This document shows, in pieces, positions 25,308 to 33,825 of a DNA stretch of 64,000 nucleotides (positions within the stretch are counted from its first letter, which is position 1; each line of letters opens with the position of its first letter). The stretch is from Balneolaceae bacterium (GTDB lineage: Bacteria > Bacteroidota > Rhodothermia > Balneolales > Balneolaceae): the NCBI GenBank assembly GCA_017640605.1, contig JAEPQH010000009.1, forward strand, positions 62,001 to 126,000. The letters run 5' to 3'. A program made the translations under genes and the position numbers. The notes under the pieces are model-generated. The model had not been told where the DNA came from. It saw nothing but the letters and a program-made list of their open reading frames with translations, and did no database searches.

Positions 25308-26357
25308 CTACTTTAAAAATCCTTTTTTCACCAACAATTCCGCATTCAAAATCGCGCCACCGGCTGCTCCTCGAATAGTATTGTGTGCCATGCAAACGAA
25401 AGAAATATCGAAGACTTCAGCTTCTCGGAGTCGCCCCATGTGTAGTTGCATACCATTTTCGTGATCGGCATGAAGGCGGGGTTGAGGGAATCGTTCTTCG
25501 TCGTGCAATTTGATAACCTGCTTTGGAGCAAAGGGCAAATCGAGCTCTGCGATTGGGTTTTCGAAACCTAAGACAGCTTCTTTCACGGCTTCAATATTAA
25601 CCGGTTTTTCAGACAGTTTAACCGTTACTGCTGCCATGTGCCCGTTCAAAGTTGGCACACGTGTACAGGTAGCTTGCACAGGATAGTCGGGAGTTTCGAT
25701 TCTGTTGTTTGCTAGCTTTCCCAGTAACTTTTGAGTTTCGGGCGCAATTTTATCTTCCTCACCAGAAATAAACGGCACTACGTTACCCAAAATATCAAGA
25801 CTTGGAACGCCCGGATAACCTGCTCCGGAAATTGCTTGCATGGTGGTAACGATCATCGCTTCGATGCCAAATGCATCATAAATCGGTTTTAGCGCTAACG
25901 AAAGTGGAACAGCTACACAGTTGGGGTTCGTCACAATCCAACCGGAGCCGTCCTCTGTGAATTTCTGAGTTTTGATTAATTCGATGTGATCCGGATTCAC
26001 TTCCGGCACCAATAATGGTACTGTTGGATCCTGCCGATAATTTTTCGCATTCGAGATAACCGGAATCCCTGCTCGGGCAAAAGCTCCTTCAATTTCGGTT
26101 GCTACTGATGAATCCAATCCCGAAAACACAAAATCCACATCTTGCATCATGTTTGGATCGCAGGGATTTACCACCATTTCAGCCACGTTTTGCGGAAGTG
26201 CAACATCTTCCACCCAATTAGCAGCCACTGCATATTTCTTACCCGCAGATCGCTCTGAAGCTCCAAGTGCTGTAATTTCAAACCATGGATGATTCTGAAG
26301 TAAACGAATAAATTTTTGTCCGACTGCGCCCGTAGCGCCAAGAATTCCGACTTTCAT
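25308..26357 (-). CDS. asd: Aspartate-semialdehyde dehydrogenase
   Basis: 349 residues. It reduces aspartyl phosphate to the semialdehyde on the way to Lys, Thr, Met and diaminopimelate. It has the NADP-binding start VGILGATGAVGQKF, the active-site C147 in VTNPNCVAVPL, AISGAGYPGVPSLD, and the substrate-binding RVPTLNGHMAAV. The sequence type is that of archaeal/fungal ASADHs (GYPGVPS, MHMG-like tail), which also occurs in many Bacteroidota. It stands alone, convergent with the TonB receptor and divergent from glycyl-tRNA synthetase. Confidence 0.94.
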   Translation of the reverse strand: MKVGILGATGAVGQKFIRLLQNHPWFEITALGASERSAGKKYAVAANWVEDVALPQNVAEMVVNPCDPNMMQDVDFVFSGLDSSVATEIEGAFARAGIPVISNAKNYRQDPTVPLLVPEVNPDHIELIKTQKFTEDGSGWIVTNPNCVAVPLSLALKPIYDAFGIEAMIVTTMQAISGAGYPGVPSLDILGNVVPFISGEEDKIAPETQKLLGKLANNRIETPDYPVQATCTRVPTLNGHMAAVTVKLSEKPVNIEAVKEAVLGFENPIAELDLPFAPKQVIKLHDEERFPQPRLHADHENGMQLHMGRLREAEVFDISFVCMAHNTIRGAAGGAILNAELLVKKGFLK

Positions 26358-26518
26358 GAGTACAATGATGAGTTTTTAATGAGTGAAGCTTAAAGATAGG
26401 CACAATGGCATTGAGCCACACAGCTTTTTTCACTTTGTGCCTTTGTAACTCTGTGCCTATCTCACTAATTCATTATCTTCACCGCTCATTTAATCACAAA
26501 TCGAAGTATTCCTGTTTC

Positions 26519-27970
26519 ATGTCGAATTTAGACAGTCTTGATAAAATTGTTTCGCTAGCCAAAGCTCGTGGCTTCATCTTTCAATCTTCTGAAATTTACG
26601 GCGGATTAAGCGCCGTGTACGATTATGGTCCATTAGGCGTGGAATTAAAGCGCAACATCCGCAATGCATGGTGGAAAGAGATGACTCAACGCCACAATAA
26701 TATTGTGGGTGTGGATGCAGCCATTTTCATGCATCCCAAAGTATGGGAAGCATCCGGACATGTGGGCGGTTTTAACGATCCGATGATCGACGACAAGCAG
26801 TCGAAGAAGCGTTATCGCGCTGATATGCTGATCGAGCAGTATATTATGAAGCTTGAAAAAGACGGCAAAGCAGACAAAGCCACTGAAATTCAGGAATTGC
26901 TGGATACCTCAGGTACTAGAAAAAGTCTTACCGAGGATTTATACGATATCATTATAGAAAATGAAATTCGTTCACCGGATTCCGGCGCCTTCGACTGGAC
27001 TGAAGTTCGACAGTTTAACTTGATGTTTAAGACTCAGTTCGGGGCTACATCTAGCGAAGAGGACGGCGTGTATTTACGTCCGGAAACAGCGCAGGGAATC
27101 TTCGTGAATTATAAAAACGTGCTGGATACCAGCCGTGTGGGCGTTCCTTTTGGAATCGCACAAACCGGAAAAGCATTCAGAAATGAAGTGGTAGCGCGTC
27201 AGTTTGTGTTCCGAATGCGTGAATTCGAACAAATGGAAATGCAATATTTTGTTGAGCCCGGCACCGATGCCGAAGCGTATGATGCCTGGAAAGAAAAGCG
27301 CATTAGTTGGCACAAGCGAATTGGTATTCGGGAAGAGAATTTGCGATTTGCAGATCATCCACAGGATAAATTAGCGCATTATGCGTTAGCTGCCGTGGAT
27401 GTGCAATATCAATTCCCGATTGGCTGGCAGGAAGTAGAAGGTATCCACAACCGATCTGATTTTGATTTGACCCAACACCAAGAATTTTCCGGCAAAAAAC
27501 TGGATTACTTCGACCAAAAAGCAGGTAAACGTTACGTGCCTTACGTAATTGAAACTTCTATCGGACTTGATCGCTGCACGTTGATGGTGCTTTGTGATTC
27601 TTACCGTGAAGAAGAAGTGGATGGCGACAAACGAGTTGTTTTAAAAATGCATCCTGAATTAGCTCCGATTCAAGTTGGGGTGTTTCCTTTGATCAAAAAA
27701 GGACCGCTGCAGGAAATCGCTCGTAAAATAGAAGCTGATCTTCGTGAAGATTACTCTGTACAGTATGACGAAGCCGGCTCGATCGGTAAGCGTTATCGCC
27801 GATTGGATGAAGCAGGAACTCCATTTTGCGTAACTGTCGATTTTGATACCATCGAGCAGGATCAGAAAGTTACTATTCGCCACCGCGATGATATGAGTCA
27901 GGTTCGCGTGGATATCGACAAAGTAGGCGATGTGATTCGGGATGGAATGAAGAATTGGAAAGCAGAGTGA
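26519..27970 (+). CDS. glyS: Glycine--tRNA ligase (dimeric class II type)
   Basis: 483 residues from the ATG at 26519. The open frame extends to 26405, but the extra 38 residues are non-conserved leader, and MSNLDSLDKIVSLAKARGF is the usual beginning. Class II motifs are visible: YDYGPLGVELKRNIRNAWW, YLRPETAQGIFVNYKN (motif 2 region), FRNEVVARQFVFRMREFEQME and IETSIGLDRCTL (motif 3). This is the single-chain alpha2 enzyme that charges tRNA-Gly. Its TGA overlaps the GTG of the next gene. Confidence 0.95.
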   Translation: MSNLDSLDKIVSLAKARGFIFQSSEIYGGLSAVYDYGPLGVELKRNIRNAWWKEMTQRHNNIVGVDAAIFMHPKVWEASGHVGGFNDPMIDDKQSKKRYRADMLIEQYIMKLEKDGKADKATEIQELLDTSGTRKSLTEDLYDIIIENEIRSPDSGAFDWTEVRQFNLMFKTQFGATSSEEDGVYLRPETAQGIFVNYKNVLDTSRVGVPFGIAQTGKAFRNEVVARQFVFRMREFEQMEMQYFVEPGTDAEAYDAWKEKRISWHKRIGIREENLRFADHPQDKLAHYALAAVDVQYQFPIGWQEVEGIHNRSDFDLTQHQEFSGKKLDYFDQKAGKRYVPYVIETSIGLDRCTLMVLCDSYREEEVDGDKRVVLKMHPELAPIQVGVFPLIKKGPLQEIARKIEADLREDYSVQYDEAGSIGKRYRRLDEAGTPFCVTVDFDTIEQDQKVTIRHRDDMSQVRVDIDKVGDVIRDGMKNWKAE

Positions 27971-28536
27971 TCAGGCTATTTACAATAGCTCTTTTATTGC
28001 TAATACTATTTCCACGAAAAGGTGTAGCACAAGTAGACACCTTAATTTTTCAACAAGTACATTATTCCTTCGAATTTCAAGATTCATCTAAGAATTTCGA
28101 AGTTAATATGAATGGTGGAATTGAATTGTTTTTCGATATTAGCGCAGTCCGTCTATTTATTCCTATTAAAGCATTAGAAAAACATTTCGATGTAAAACTG
28201 GTTGATCCGATATCGAGTCCAGCAGACTATTTTATATTTTTTGGTTTTTTAAGAGATGAGAATTCATTTTTCCGGTACCAAAAAGATCATTGGTTTATTG
28301 ATAAAAAAAGACACAATATTAACTTAAATGGTATAATCGGAAATATTCCAAACTATAATATTCCTCAAAAAGCAGAACTTAATTTAGTAAAACTTGAAGA
28401 TGATTTATATTTCAGAATGAATATTAGATTAGAACTAAAGAAATTTGAACAGGGTATTATTCAGCCTATTCCCGATAGTTTAAATAATGAAATTGCCTTG
28501 TTTATCACTTCTCAGACTAAGTGGGATTCTCAGTAA
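27967..28536 (+). CDS. Unrecognised exported protein
   Basis: 189 residues from a GTG at 27967 that overlaps the glycyl-tRNA synthetase stop by four bases (GTGA). A TTG at 27955 is the alternative. The leader IRLFTIALLLLILFPRKGVAQ looks like a signal peptide. The mature protein is beta-rich (FNIGIELFFDISAVRLFIPIKAL-like strands; IRLELKKF), loosely like a YceI-type single barrel, but no family is recognised. It shares the glyS transcript and is ended by the terminator at 28548-28577. Confidence 0.65.
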   Translation: MIRLFTIALLLLILFPRKGVAQVDTLIFQQVHYSFEFQDSSKNFEVNMNGGIELFFDISAVRLFIPIKALEKHFDVKLVDPISSPADYFIFFGFLRDENSFFRYQKDHWFIDKKRHNINLNGIIGNIPNYNIPQKAELNLVKLEDDLYFRMNIRLELKKFEQGIIQPIPDSLNNEIALFITSQTKWDSQ

Positions 28537-28547
28537 ATAATTGCTCT

Positions 28548-28577
28548 AGCTCCGATGCTCCGCGTCGGAGCTTTTTT
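28548..28577 (+). terminator. Rho-independent terminator of the glyS unit
   Basis: AGCTCCGA (28548-28555) and TCGGAGCT (28565-28572) form an 8-bp perfect stem followed by six T. It is the same style as the AGCTCCAA hairpins elsewhere in the window. Confidence 0.92.
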
Positions 28578-28628
28578 GGTCCGATTCACCGATAGCATGA
28601 AACCAAGATCAAAAATTAGTCATCCAGA

Positions 28629-28644
28629 TCCGCCAGCTGGCGGA
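28629..28644. repeat. Perfect 16-base palindrome TCCGCCAGCTGGCGGA
   Basis: A perfect inverted repeat in the 234-base gap between the glyS unit and the hydrolase gene. The surrounding CATCCAGA...GACGG and a later AGCCTCAGCATGAC (about 28770-28783) look like remnants of interspersed repeats. I see no gene in the gap. Confidence 0.7.
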
Positions 28645-28811
28645 GACGGAACTATTCGCGAAAATGGTTGAATACAATTTTGTACCTCCAAAAGTCTCAA
28701 CGCTGACAAATCTTGGAATCAGAATAAGTAAATTAAATCTATTCACCCGTTTAGATGCTTCGGCAGTAGCCTCAGCATGACTTTGAAAAGAGACTTAGTG
28801 AATAATTTGGG

Positions 28812-29879
28812 TTACTCTATCCCCTTCACCCACCTAGAAATTTCCTCCAAAAAACCATCCACAAACTCTTTGGGTAATGTGGCGTATTCAGTCACAAATC
28901 CGGTATTAGCCGGTTGAAATAAGTGATTGGCGTTTGGGAAATTCTTGTTGGTGCAGTTCATACGATCGTTAAGGCATACTTCTACGAAAACGGTTTCATT
29001 CTGAGTGGGAGTTACTTGTGTATCTTTACCTCCGAATAATGCGAGAATGGGGATCTCTAATCCCTCCAGGTCAACGGCTGGATCGTAATGTAAAAGTGAC
29101 CTCATTTGTGCTGTTTTCAATGGTGTTACTTGCGCGTTGTATTGTGCATTCGCAAACGCTTCAACATCAACAATGTATTGCCGCTGTGCTTCCGGCAACT
29201 TTGCTACTTCGCTTTCAATTAGTTTTTGATAAGCCACTTTTAGTTCGTCCCAACCTTCGTTTTCCTTCGCTGTTTTGTACGCTAATTCCTGAAATTCCAA
29301 AATGGGCTCAATATCATCGTCTGTTTTACCCGCAGCTTTTTGCATGATTATAACCTGTTCATTAATCACATCCTTCAAAGGTACTGTTGTACTAGCCATT
29401 AAGACCATTGCCCTAACACGATCATCTTTATCGGCTGTTTTGATGGATACAATGCCACCTTGTGAGTGTCCGAGTAGTATAAATTCATCGAAGAGCTCAT
29501 CTGCCTGAAACTGGAAATAATCCATAATAGCGGTTACATCATCGGCTAAAACGTCGAGTGTAGCTTCCGAAAAACTACCTGTTGAGCTACCTACTTCCCG
29601 ATCATCATATCTGAAACTAGCAATCCCTTGCTCTTTAAGGTGTTCTGCGATTAATCGAAAAGGTTTAAATCCCAATATGGTTTCGTCTCGATCCTGCGCA
29701 CCACTTCCTGTAATCAAAATTACAACCGGATCACCTTTTTCATGATTCTCGGGTAGTTCTAAGGTCCCGCCAATTTCAAGGTTACCGTTTGGAATAACTA
29801 AATCCTGAGCGTGTGAAAAGGCAGGTATCAGCATTGCAAAAAGAACTAATGTCACAAAAGCTTTATTAATACTATTCAT
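28812..29879 (-). CDS. Exported alpha/beta hydrolase
   Basis: 355 residues with a signal peptide (MNSINKAFVTLVLFAMLIPAFSHAQ). The alpha/beta-hydrolase core has the nucleophile S139 in LLGHSQGG. GSGAQDRDETILG supplies the oxyanion side, FGGKDTQVTP the acid region, and NANHLF the histidine. It resembles the peptidase S9/dienelactone-hydrolase-like exported esterases of Bacteroidota. The substrate is unknown. It overlaps the sdpI-like gene by four bases (ATGA), placing it third in an sdpR-sdpI-hydrolase operon. Confidence 0.85.
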   Translation of the reverse strand: MNSINKAFVTLVLFAMLIPAFSHAQDLVIPNGNLEIGGTLELPENHEKGDPVVILITGSGAQDRDETILGFKPFRLIAEHLKEQGIASFRYDDREVGSSTGSFSEATLDVLADDVTAIMDYFQFQADELFDEFILLGHSQGGIVSIKTADKDDRVRAMVLMASTTVPLKDVINEQVIIMQKAAGKTDDDIEPILEFQELAYKTAKENEGWDELKVAYQKLIESEVAKLPEAQRQYIVDVEAFANAQYNAQVTPLKTAQMRSLLHYDPAVDLEGLEIPILALFGGKDTQVTPTQNETVFVEVCLNDRMNCTNKNFPNANHLFQPANTGFVTEYATLPKEFVDGFLEEISRWVKGIE

Positions 29880-30538
29880 GAGGTTTGGGAGTCAAGTTGT
29901 TGAAAGATTACATACGAATAGATGACAGGCACTAAAACCAGCACTGCTATTACTACTCCAAAAATACTCCAGTATGCCACCGAATGTGAAATGGCTAGAG
30001 GTGCAATCATCATGATTAGTCCACCAGCCGTCCAAACTTTTGCAGTAATTCGGTGCGTCCGTTTCCAAACGGTTTCATTCTCCAGAGTCCATGGTGTTCT
30101 TACTCCGATAAAATAATTCTGCTTGATAGAATGCATGTAATTGCCTAAAACTAAAAACAGCATACCTATTGCAATTTGAAGGTAGATACTGAAATTGATG
30201 TCGGTTCCCAGCGACTCGGCCATGATAAATACATACATAAATACCATGAACATACTGGTTATAATTCGGATGGCAGCAATAGGTTTTTGGGTTGATTCAA
30301 TTCTCTTTTTGGGATCGATTAGCGGCAGGAATACAAGTAGTAAATAGGTGCCTAAACCGATGGCTGGAAACATAATTGCATTCACCCACTTTGGTCCCCA
30401 GTCGTCGGCTTCTCCCTGCAAGTTAAAATGAGTAGGCACTTCATCAGGGAGTTCGTCCCAGATATAAGCCGAGAAAATAAAAGGCAGTATCAATAATACT
30501 ACCACATACCATTCTTTTTTTAGCGTTTGAAGTATCAT
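29876..30538 (-). CDS. sdpI: SdpI-family (DUF1648) membrane protein
   Basis: 220 residues, six predicted membrane helices. An N-terminal DUF1648 part (LPDEVPTHFNLQGEADDWGPKW) is followed by the SdpI signature KQNYFIGVRTPWTLENETVWKRTH. In Bacillus, SdpI is the immunity protein against the SdpC toxin and also titrates the SdpR repressor at the membrane. Here no sdpC is present, so immunity or signal sensing is inference. It lies 3 bases after the sdpR-like gene. Confidence 0.87.
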   Translation of the reverse strand: MILQTLKKEWYVVVLLILPFIFSAYIWDELPDEVPTHFNLQGEADDWGPKWVNAIMFPAIGLGTYLLLVFLPLIDPKKRIESTQKPIAAIRIITSMFMVFMYVFIMAESLGTDINFSIYLQIAIGMLFLVLGNYMHSIKQNYFIGVRTPWTLENETVWKRTHRITAKVWTAGGLIMMIAPLAISHSVAYWSIFGVVIAVLVLVPVIYSYVIFQQLDSQTS

Positions 30539-30541
30539 AGC

Positions 30542-30805
30542 TCAGGAGTTTGAGTTTAATAAATTGAACAACCATTGCGTAGCCTCTTCCAGCACCGTGG
30601 TATCAAGCGAATAAGTGATAAATTGACCGTCTCGCTCGGTTGATACCAATTTTGCTCGCTTCAAAATGTCCAAATGATGCGAAATACTGGGTTTTGAGAT
30701 GTCAAACACATCCGCAATTTCACCGGCAGTCATATCTTTTTCCTTCAACAAATCCAGAATTTGTCGACGGGTTGGATCATTAAGTGCTTTAAAAAGACTA
30801 TTCAT
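30542..30805 (-). CDS. sdpR: ArsR/SdpR-family transcriptional repressor
   Basis: 87 residues, a minimal winged helix: DPTRRQILDLLKEKDMTAGEIADVFDISKPSISHHLDILKRAKLV with recognition helix KPSISHHLDILK, then the wing STERDGQFITYSL. There are no ArsR metal cysteines, matching SdpR. It is first in the sdpR-sdpI-hydrolase operon and presumably autoregulates. A candidate operator abuts its start (30804-30831). Confidence 0.88.
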   Translation of the reverse strand: MNSLFKALNDPTRRQILDLLKEKDMTAGEIADVFDISKPSISHHLDILKRAKLVSTERDGQFITYSLDTTVLEEATQWLFNLLNSNS

Positions 30806-30831
30806 TTAGATAATTAGATAACTGTCTAAAT
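30804..30831. promoter_or_regulatory. Candidate SdpR operator
   Basis: Inverted repeat ATTTAGA (30804-30810) and TCTAAAT (30825-30831) with 14 bases between, overlapping the ATG of the repressor gene. Position and symmetry suit autorepression. Not tested. Confidence 0.5.
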
Positions 30832-31309
30832 ATAGCATTCTACTTGATTGAATCAATAGTTGTTTTTTGATAGGTGATTAGGTGATTAGGTGATTAGGTG
30901 ATTAGGTGATTAGGTGATTAGGTGATTAGGTGATTAGGTGAAATGATCAATTTATTAAACCGAATTCAATCCCTTAATTAAAATCTTGAGAGCAATTTTT
31001 CAGATACTTTCAGAATCATGAATCTGTATGCTATCACTCCATCTGTCGGGTGCATACCCGGCTGATGGATTCTGGGTAAAGTGAAAAAATGCTTGCTTTT
31101 CCGACAATTCCATCACCCCGCCTTTGGCGAAATGATGGATGAGCTTTTACATTTTTCGCCAAACTATCAGAATCAAATATACTTCGTCACTCATTTTTCA
31201 CATGTCAATGCCATAAAAAATCCGACCTACGAGCCTAAGCTTTCAGACAGAAAGTTAATCGTCTGTCGTCTGTCTTCTGACTTCCGTCCTCTTACCTCCG
31301 TCCAAAATC
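30832..31309. other. Gene-free stretch upstream of the sdpR operon
   Basis: It holds the GATTAGGT tandem repeat (30876-30939), a stem around GGGTGCATACCC (31040-31051), and a pyrimidine-rich tract with repeated GTCTGTC-like units (about 31258-31305). The ORF at 31081-31347 is low-complexity and not convincing. Confidence 0.6.
30876..30939. repeat. Tandem repeat GATTAGGT x8
   Basis: Eight perfect 8-base units, preceded by a partial unit (GATAGGT, 30869-30875). The block starts 71 bases upstream of the sdpR start codon, in likely promoter-distal sequence. Confidence 0.95.
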
Positions 31310-31696
31310 TCAATCCAAATCCCGCAAATGAATATTCAACGCCTTAACGCTGATTTGAATTTCGATCATCATCATCCCCAAAGAAATAAGCAGTAGTATT
31401 AAACTTACCCCGAATAGAATTTTACCTAAAATCACCCACCCGGCAAATAAAGCTACCATGCAGAATACCGAAAGGAATAGAGATCCAATGCCTAAAAGCT
31501 GCATATTTTTTATAAGCTGTACCCTCTTGTGAAGATTTTCAATTTGGGCTTTTGCTCCTTTATCACCCGTTTGCTGATACCGTCCATGCAGAGTTCGAAT
31601 CAAATTTGCCAAAGAAAGAAAGCGATTGGTATAGGCTAAAAGAAGTAGAGAAATGGCCGAGAAAAGGAGTCCGGGTGTAGTAAGATTGAGTTCCAT
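31310..31696 (-). CDS. DUF2721 membrane protein
   Basis: 128 residues from the ATG at 31696. The upstream extension would overlap the preceding gene, and MELNLTTPGLLFSAISLLLLAYTNRF is the standard DUF2721 beginning. Three hydrophobic helices with the conserved NRFLSLANLIR and terminal IEIQISVKALNIHL. The function of the family is unknown. It begins one base after the stop of the glycosyltransferase-like gene and is likely cotranscribed with it. Confidence 0.85.
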   Translation of the reverse strand: MELNLTTPGLLFSAISLLLLAYTNRFLSLANLIRTLHGRYQQTGDKGAKAQIENLHKRVQLIKNMQLLGIGSLFLSVFCMVALFAGWVILGKILFGVSLILLLISLGMMMIEIQISVKALNIHLRDLD

Positions 31697-31697
31697 G

Positions 31698-33221
31698 TTA
31701 TTCGTAATAGAGTTTCCAGATACTAGCAGGTTGAGCTCCTGATTCAAATTTTGATCTCAAATACTCGTGAGCCGACGCTTTTTGCATTCGATACGGAGCA
31801 TACTTAAAAACAGGAACGAAAGTAACTCCGTTTTTTTCAAAGGTTACATTATCCAATAATTCCAGAAAAAGTTGATGAGACGTTGAGTAAGGTGCAGGAT
31901 ATACGGTCAGATATTCAACTTTGGATTCCCTTAATCGATCTGCGATGATTATATCTTCAATTTGATCCATATTTGAAAATCCAAGTTGGGTTGACGATTT
32001 AAATATCGTTAATGGTAAATCGGATTGAGCAATAGTTACCGCGTTATCCGACCAAACTATGGCCGTATCTGTCAGATGTTCATTCATCCACTCGCCCATT
32101 TCTATTCTGGGCTGTAAACTAAACTGGCGGTAATAGGGAATCACAAGCTGTAATAAACTCAGTGTGGTAACCATTATCAAAAACCGAGTGGTTATAAATG
32201 GCCGAAAAAAACCACGACTCCAGATCAAACAAAACCAAATTACAGTAAGCGGAAGAATCATCACCAAGTATCGAGGATCCGGATATACAATGACGGAGGT
32301 TTGAGCATAAGCGAAAAACAATAATCCCGATAAAATTAGAGTAGCTAGAAAGTAAGTGAGGGAATACTCCTTTGTACGCAGATCAACCTTTTTGAGCCAT
32401 ATAAAAGCAACGATTAAAGGAAATGCCTGTAACATCGCAAAGAATGGCAGCAACACAAATCGTTGAAAAAAGCCGGCATCTTCAGCATAAAAACCTGTAC
32501 TAAGTGTTGTGGATTCTATCCGCATCCAAAGCCAGTTTAACAAATCTCCGGTATTTAGATAACTCCACCAGCTCCAGATTGAAAGTCCGGCAATAATTCC
32601 TAGAAGTGTATAAAGCACGGCTTGCTTTCTAGAAACGATTATTAAATATCCTGCAGCCATTGTGATGTATAAAACCAGCTCATAGCGTGTCAATGTTGCC
32701 AAAAGCGCCGCTAAAAATATTACTGATTTAAGCTTTTTCTCTACCCCAATCACCCAGTAAAGAATCAACAAAGCGCCAAATCCTTCTGCCATATTCATAT
32801 AACTGAACACTATTAAATACGGCATCAGTGCTAACAAAATTCCGGCAACTATTGCCGTTTTATTACCAACCACTGTACGAACAAGCCAAGTACCTAAACC
32901 AACAATGACTACTCCCAGAAAAGAATTAGCAATGTTTAGAGTGATGAGTTTTGCAGAACCGGTAATCCAAATCACCAGACTTCCCCAGTATCTAAACGCC
33001 GGGAGCCAGGTTAAATGCCGATCCTTAAAATCGGAGTACACCCAACCATTATCGAGTGTTAGATTACTCATAATAATATTGTGATAGGAATCTCCCCAAT
33101 AGTCCTGAAATCCAATAATCAGTGCCAACGCTCTTATCAGGATCGCTGCAACTACGGCCATAAAAACAGGACGAGCCTCCAGTTCTTTCAACCAAAGGCT
33201 CGTTAATTCGGTTGATTTCAT
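31698..33221 (-). CDS. Multi-pass membrane glycosyltransferase (GT-C/ArnT-PMT-like)
   Basis: 507 residues with about 11 hydrophobic segments. An early luminal loop contains an acidic residue (FQDYWGDSYHN, about residues 38-48) in the place where GT-C enzymes carry the catalytic Asp/Glu. A DPRYLVMILPL segment near residue 316 resembles the GT39/GT83 family. A soluble C-terminal domain of about 110 residues follows. Such enzymes move sugar from polyprenyl phosphate, but donor and acceptor are unknown. It forms a pair with the DUF2721 gene. Confidence 0.7.
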   Translation of the reverse strand: MKSTELTSLWLKELEARPVFMAVVAAILIRALALIIGFQDYWGDSYHNIIMSNLTLDNGWVYSDFKDRHLTWLPAFRYWGSLVIWITGSAKLITLNIANSFLGVVIVGLGTWLVRTVVGNKTAIVAGILLALMPYLIVFSYMNMAEGFGALLILYWVIGVEKKLKSVIFLAALLATLTRYELVLYITMAAGYLIIVSRKQAVLYTLLGIIAGLSIWSWWSYLNTGDLLNWLWMRIESTTLSTGFYAEDAGFFQRFVLLPFFAMLQAFPLIVAFIWLKKVDLRTKEYSLTYFLATLILSGLLFFAYAQTSVIVYPDPRYLVMILPLTVIWFCLIWSRGFFRPFITTRFLIMVTTLSLLQLVIPYYRQFSLQPRIEMGEWMNEHLTDTAIVWSDNAVTIAQSDLPLTIFKSSTQLGFSNMDQIEDIIIADRLRESKVEYLTVYPAPYSTSHQLFLELLDNVTFEKNGVTFVPVFKYAPYRMQKASAHEYLRSKFESGAQPASIWKLYYE

Positions 33222-33263
33222 GCCGCAAAGCTAAGCCGAAATCACATAAAAGAGTAGGTACAA

Positions 33264-33791
33264 TTAATTCTGTTGAATCCCAATTACACCGCATCCAATT
33301 CTTGGTCCGGCTGCCCCTGAAGGTTGAGATTCTAGGTCATCTTCGCCACCGTGAACAATTACTCCACGACCGATAATTTGAGATAAATCAATCTCGTCAT
33401 CCACATATTCGAGCAGTGCAGTTCCATCTTCTGCAATAATATTTCCTAAATCACCCATGTGACGATTCATGTCTTCCGGTCCGGCATGCTGATTGTTATT
33501 TGGGTTAAAATGTCCGCCTGCCGAAGTACCATCATCCGCAGTGCAATCGCCATATTGGTGGATATGGAATCCATGTTTAGTTCCTGTTAACCCATTAATT
33601 TCTGCCTTTACAAGCACCCCACTTTCTGTTTGCTCAAAGTGAACCATTCCGCTTACATCGCTTCCATTTTTAGGATGAACTATTGCAACAGCTTTTTCAA
33701 ACTCTGATTGTTCAATGAGCTCCATTTCTGGTTGTTGCGCACAACCGCTAATAATGATGATGGCAGTAAAAAGTGCAATCAACTTCTTCAT
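33264..33791 (-). CDS. sodC: Cu/Zn superoxide dismutase, lipoprotein form
   Basis: 175 residues. The lipobox IISGC sets the lipidated cysteine at C17. Metal ligands are visible: H76 and H78 in HGFHIHQYGDC, H94 in GGHFNP, H102, H111 and D114 in HMGDLGN (zinc site), and H147 in GRGVIVHGGEDD. C83 and C167 (RIGCGVIG) would form the family disulfide. It converts superoxide to peroxide at the periplasmic face. It is monocistronic or loosely linked to the acyltransferase gene upstream. Confidence 0.94.
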   Translation of the reverse strand: MKKLIALFTAIIIISGCAQQPEMELIEQSEFEKAVAIVHPKNGSDVSGMVHFEQTESGVLVKAEINGLTGTKHGFHIHQYGDCTADDGTSAGGHFNPNNNQHAGPEDMNRHMGDLGNIIAEDGTALLEYVDDEIDLSQIIGRGVIVHGGEDDLESQPSGAAGPRIGCGVIGIQQN

Positions 33792-33825
33792 AAATCCTTT
33801 TTTCTTGATGTTAGTGTTCGACTTA

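Noticed and set aside
26405-26518. N-terminal extension of glycyl-tRNA synthetase
   Set aside because: The 38 extra residues come from repeat-like leader sequence; the conserved start is the ATG at 26519.
31081-31347. Plus-strand ORF of 88 residues upstream of the DUF2721 gene
   Set aside because: It runs through pyrimidine-rich low-complexity sequence, ends inside the 3' end of the DUF2721 gene and has no recognisable domain.
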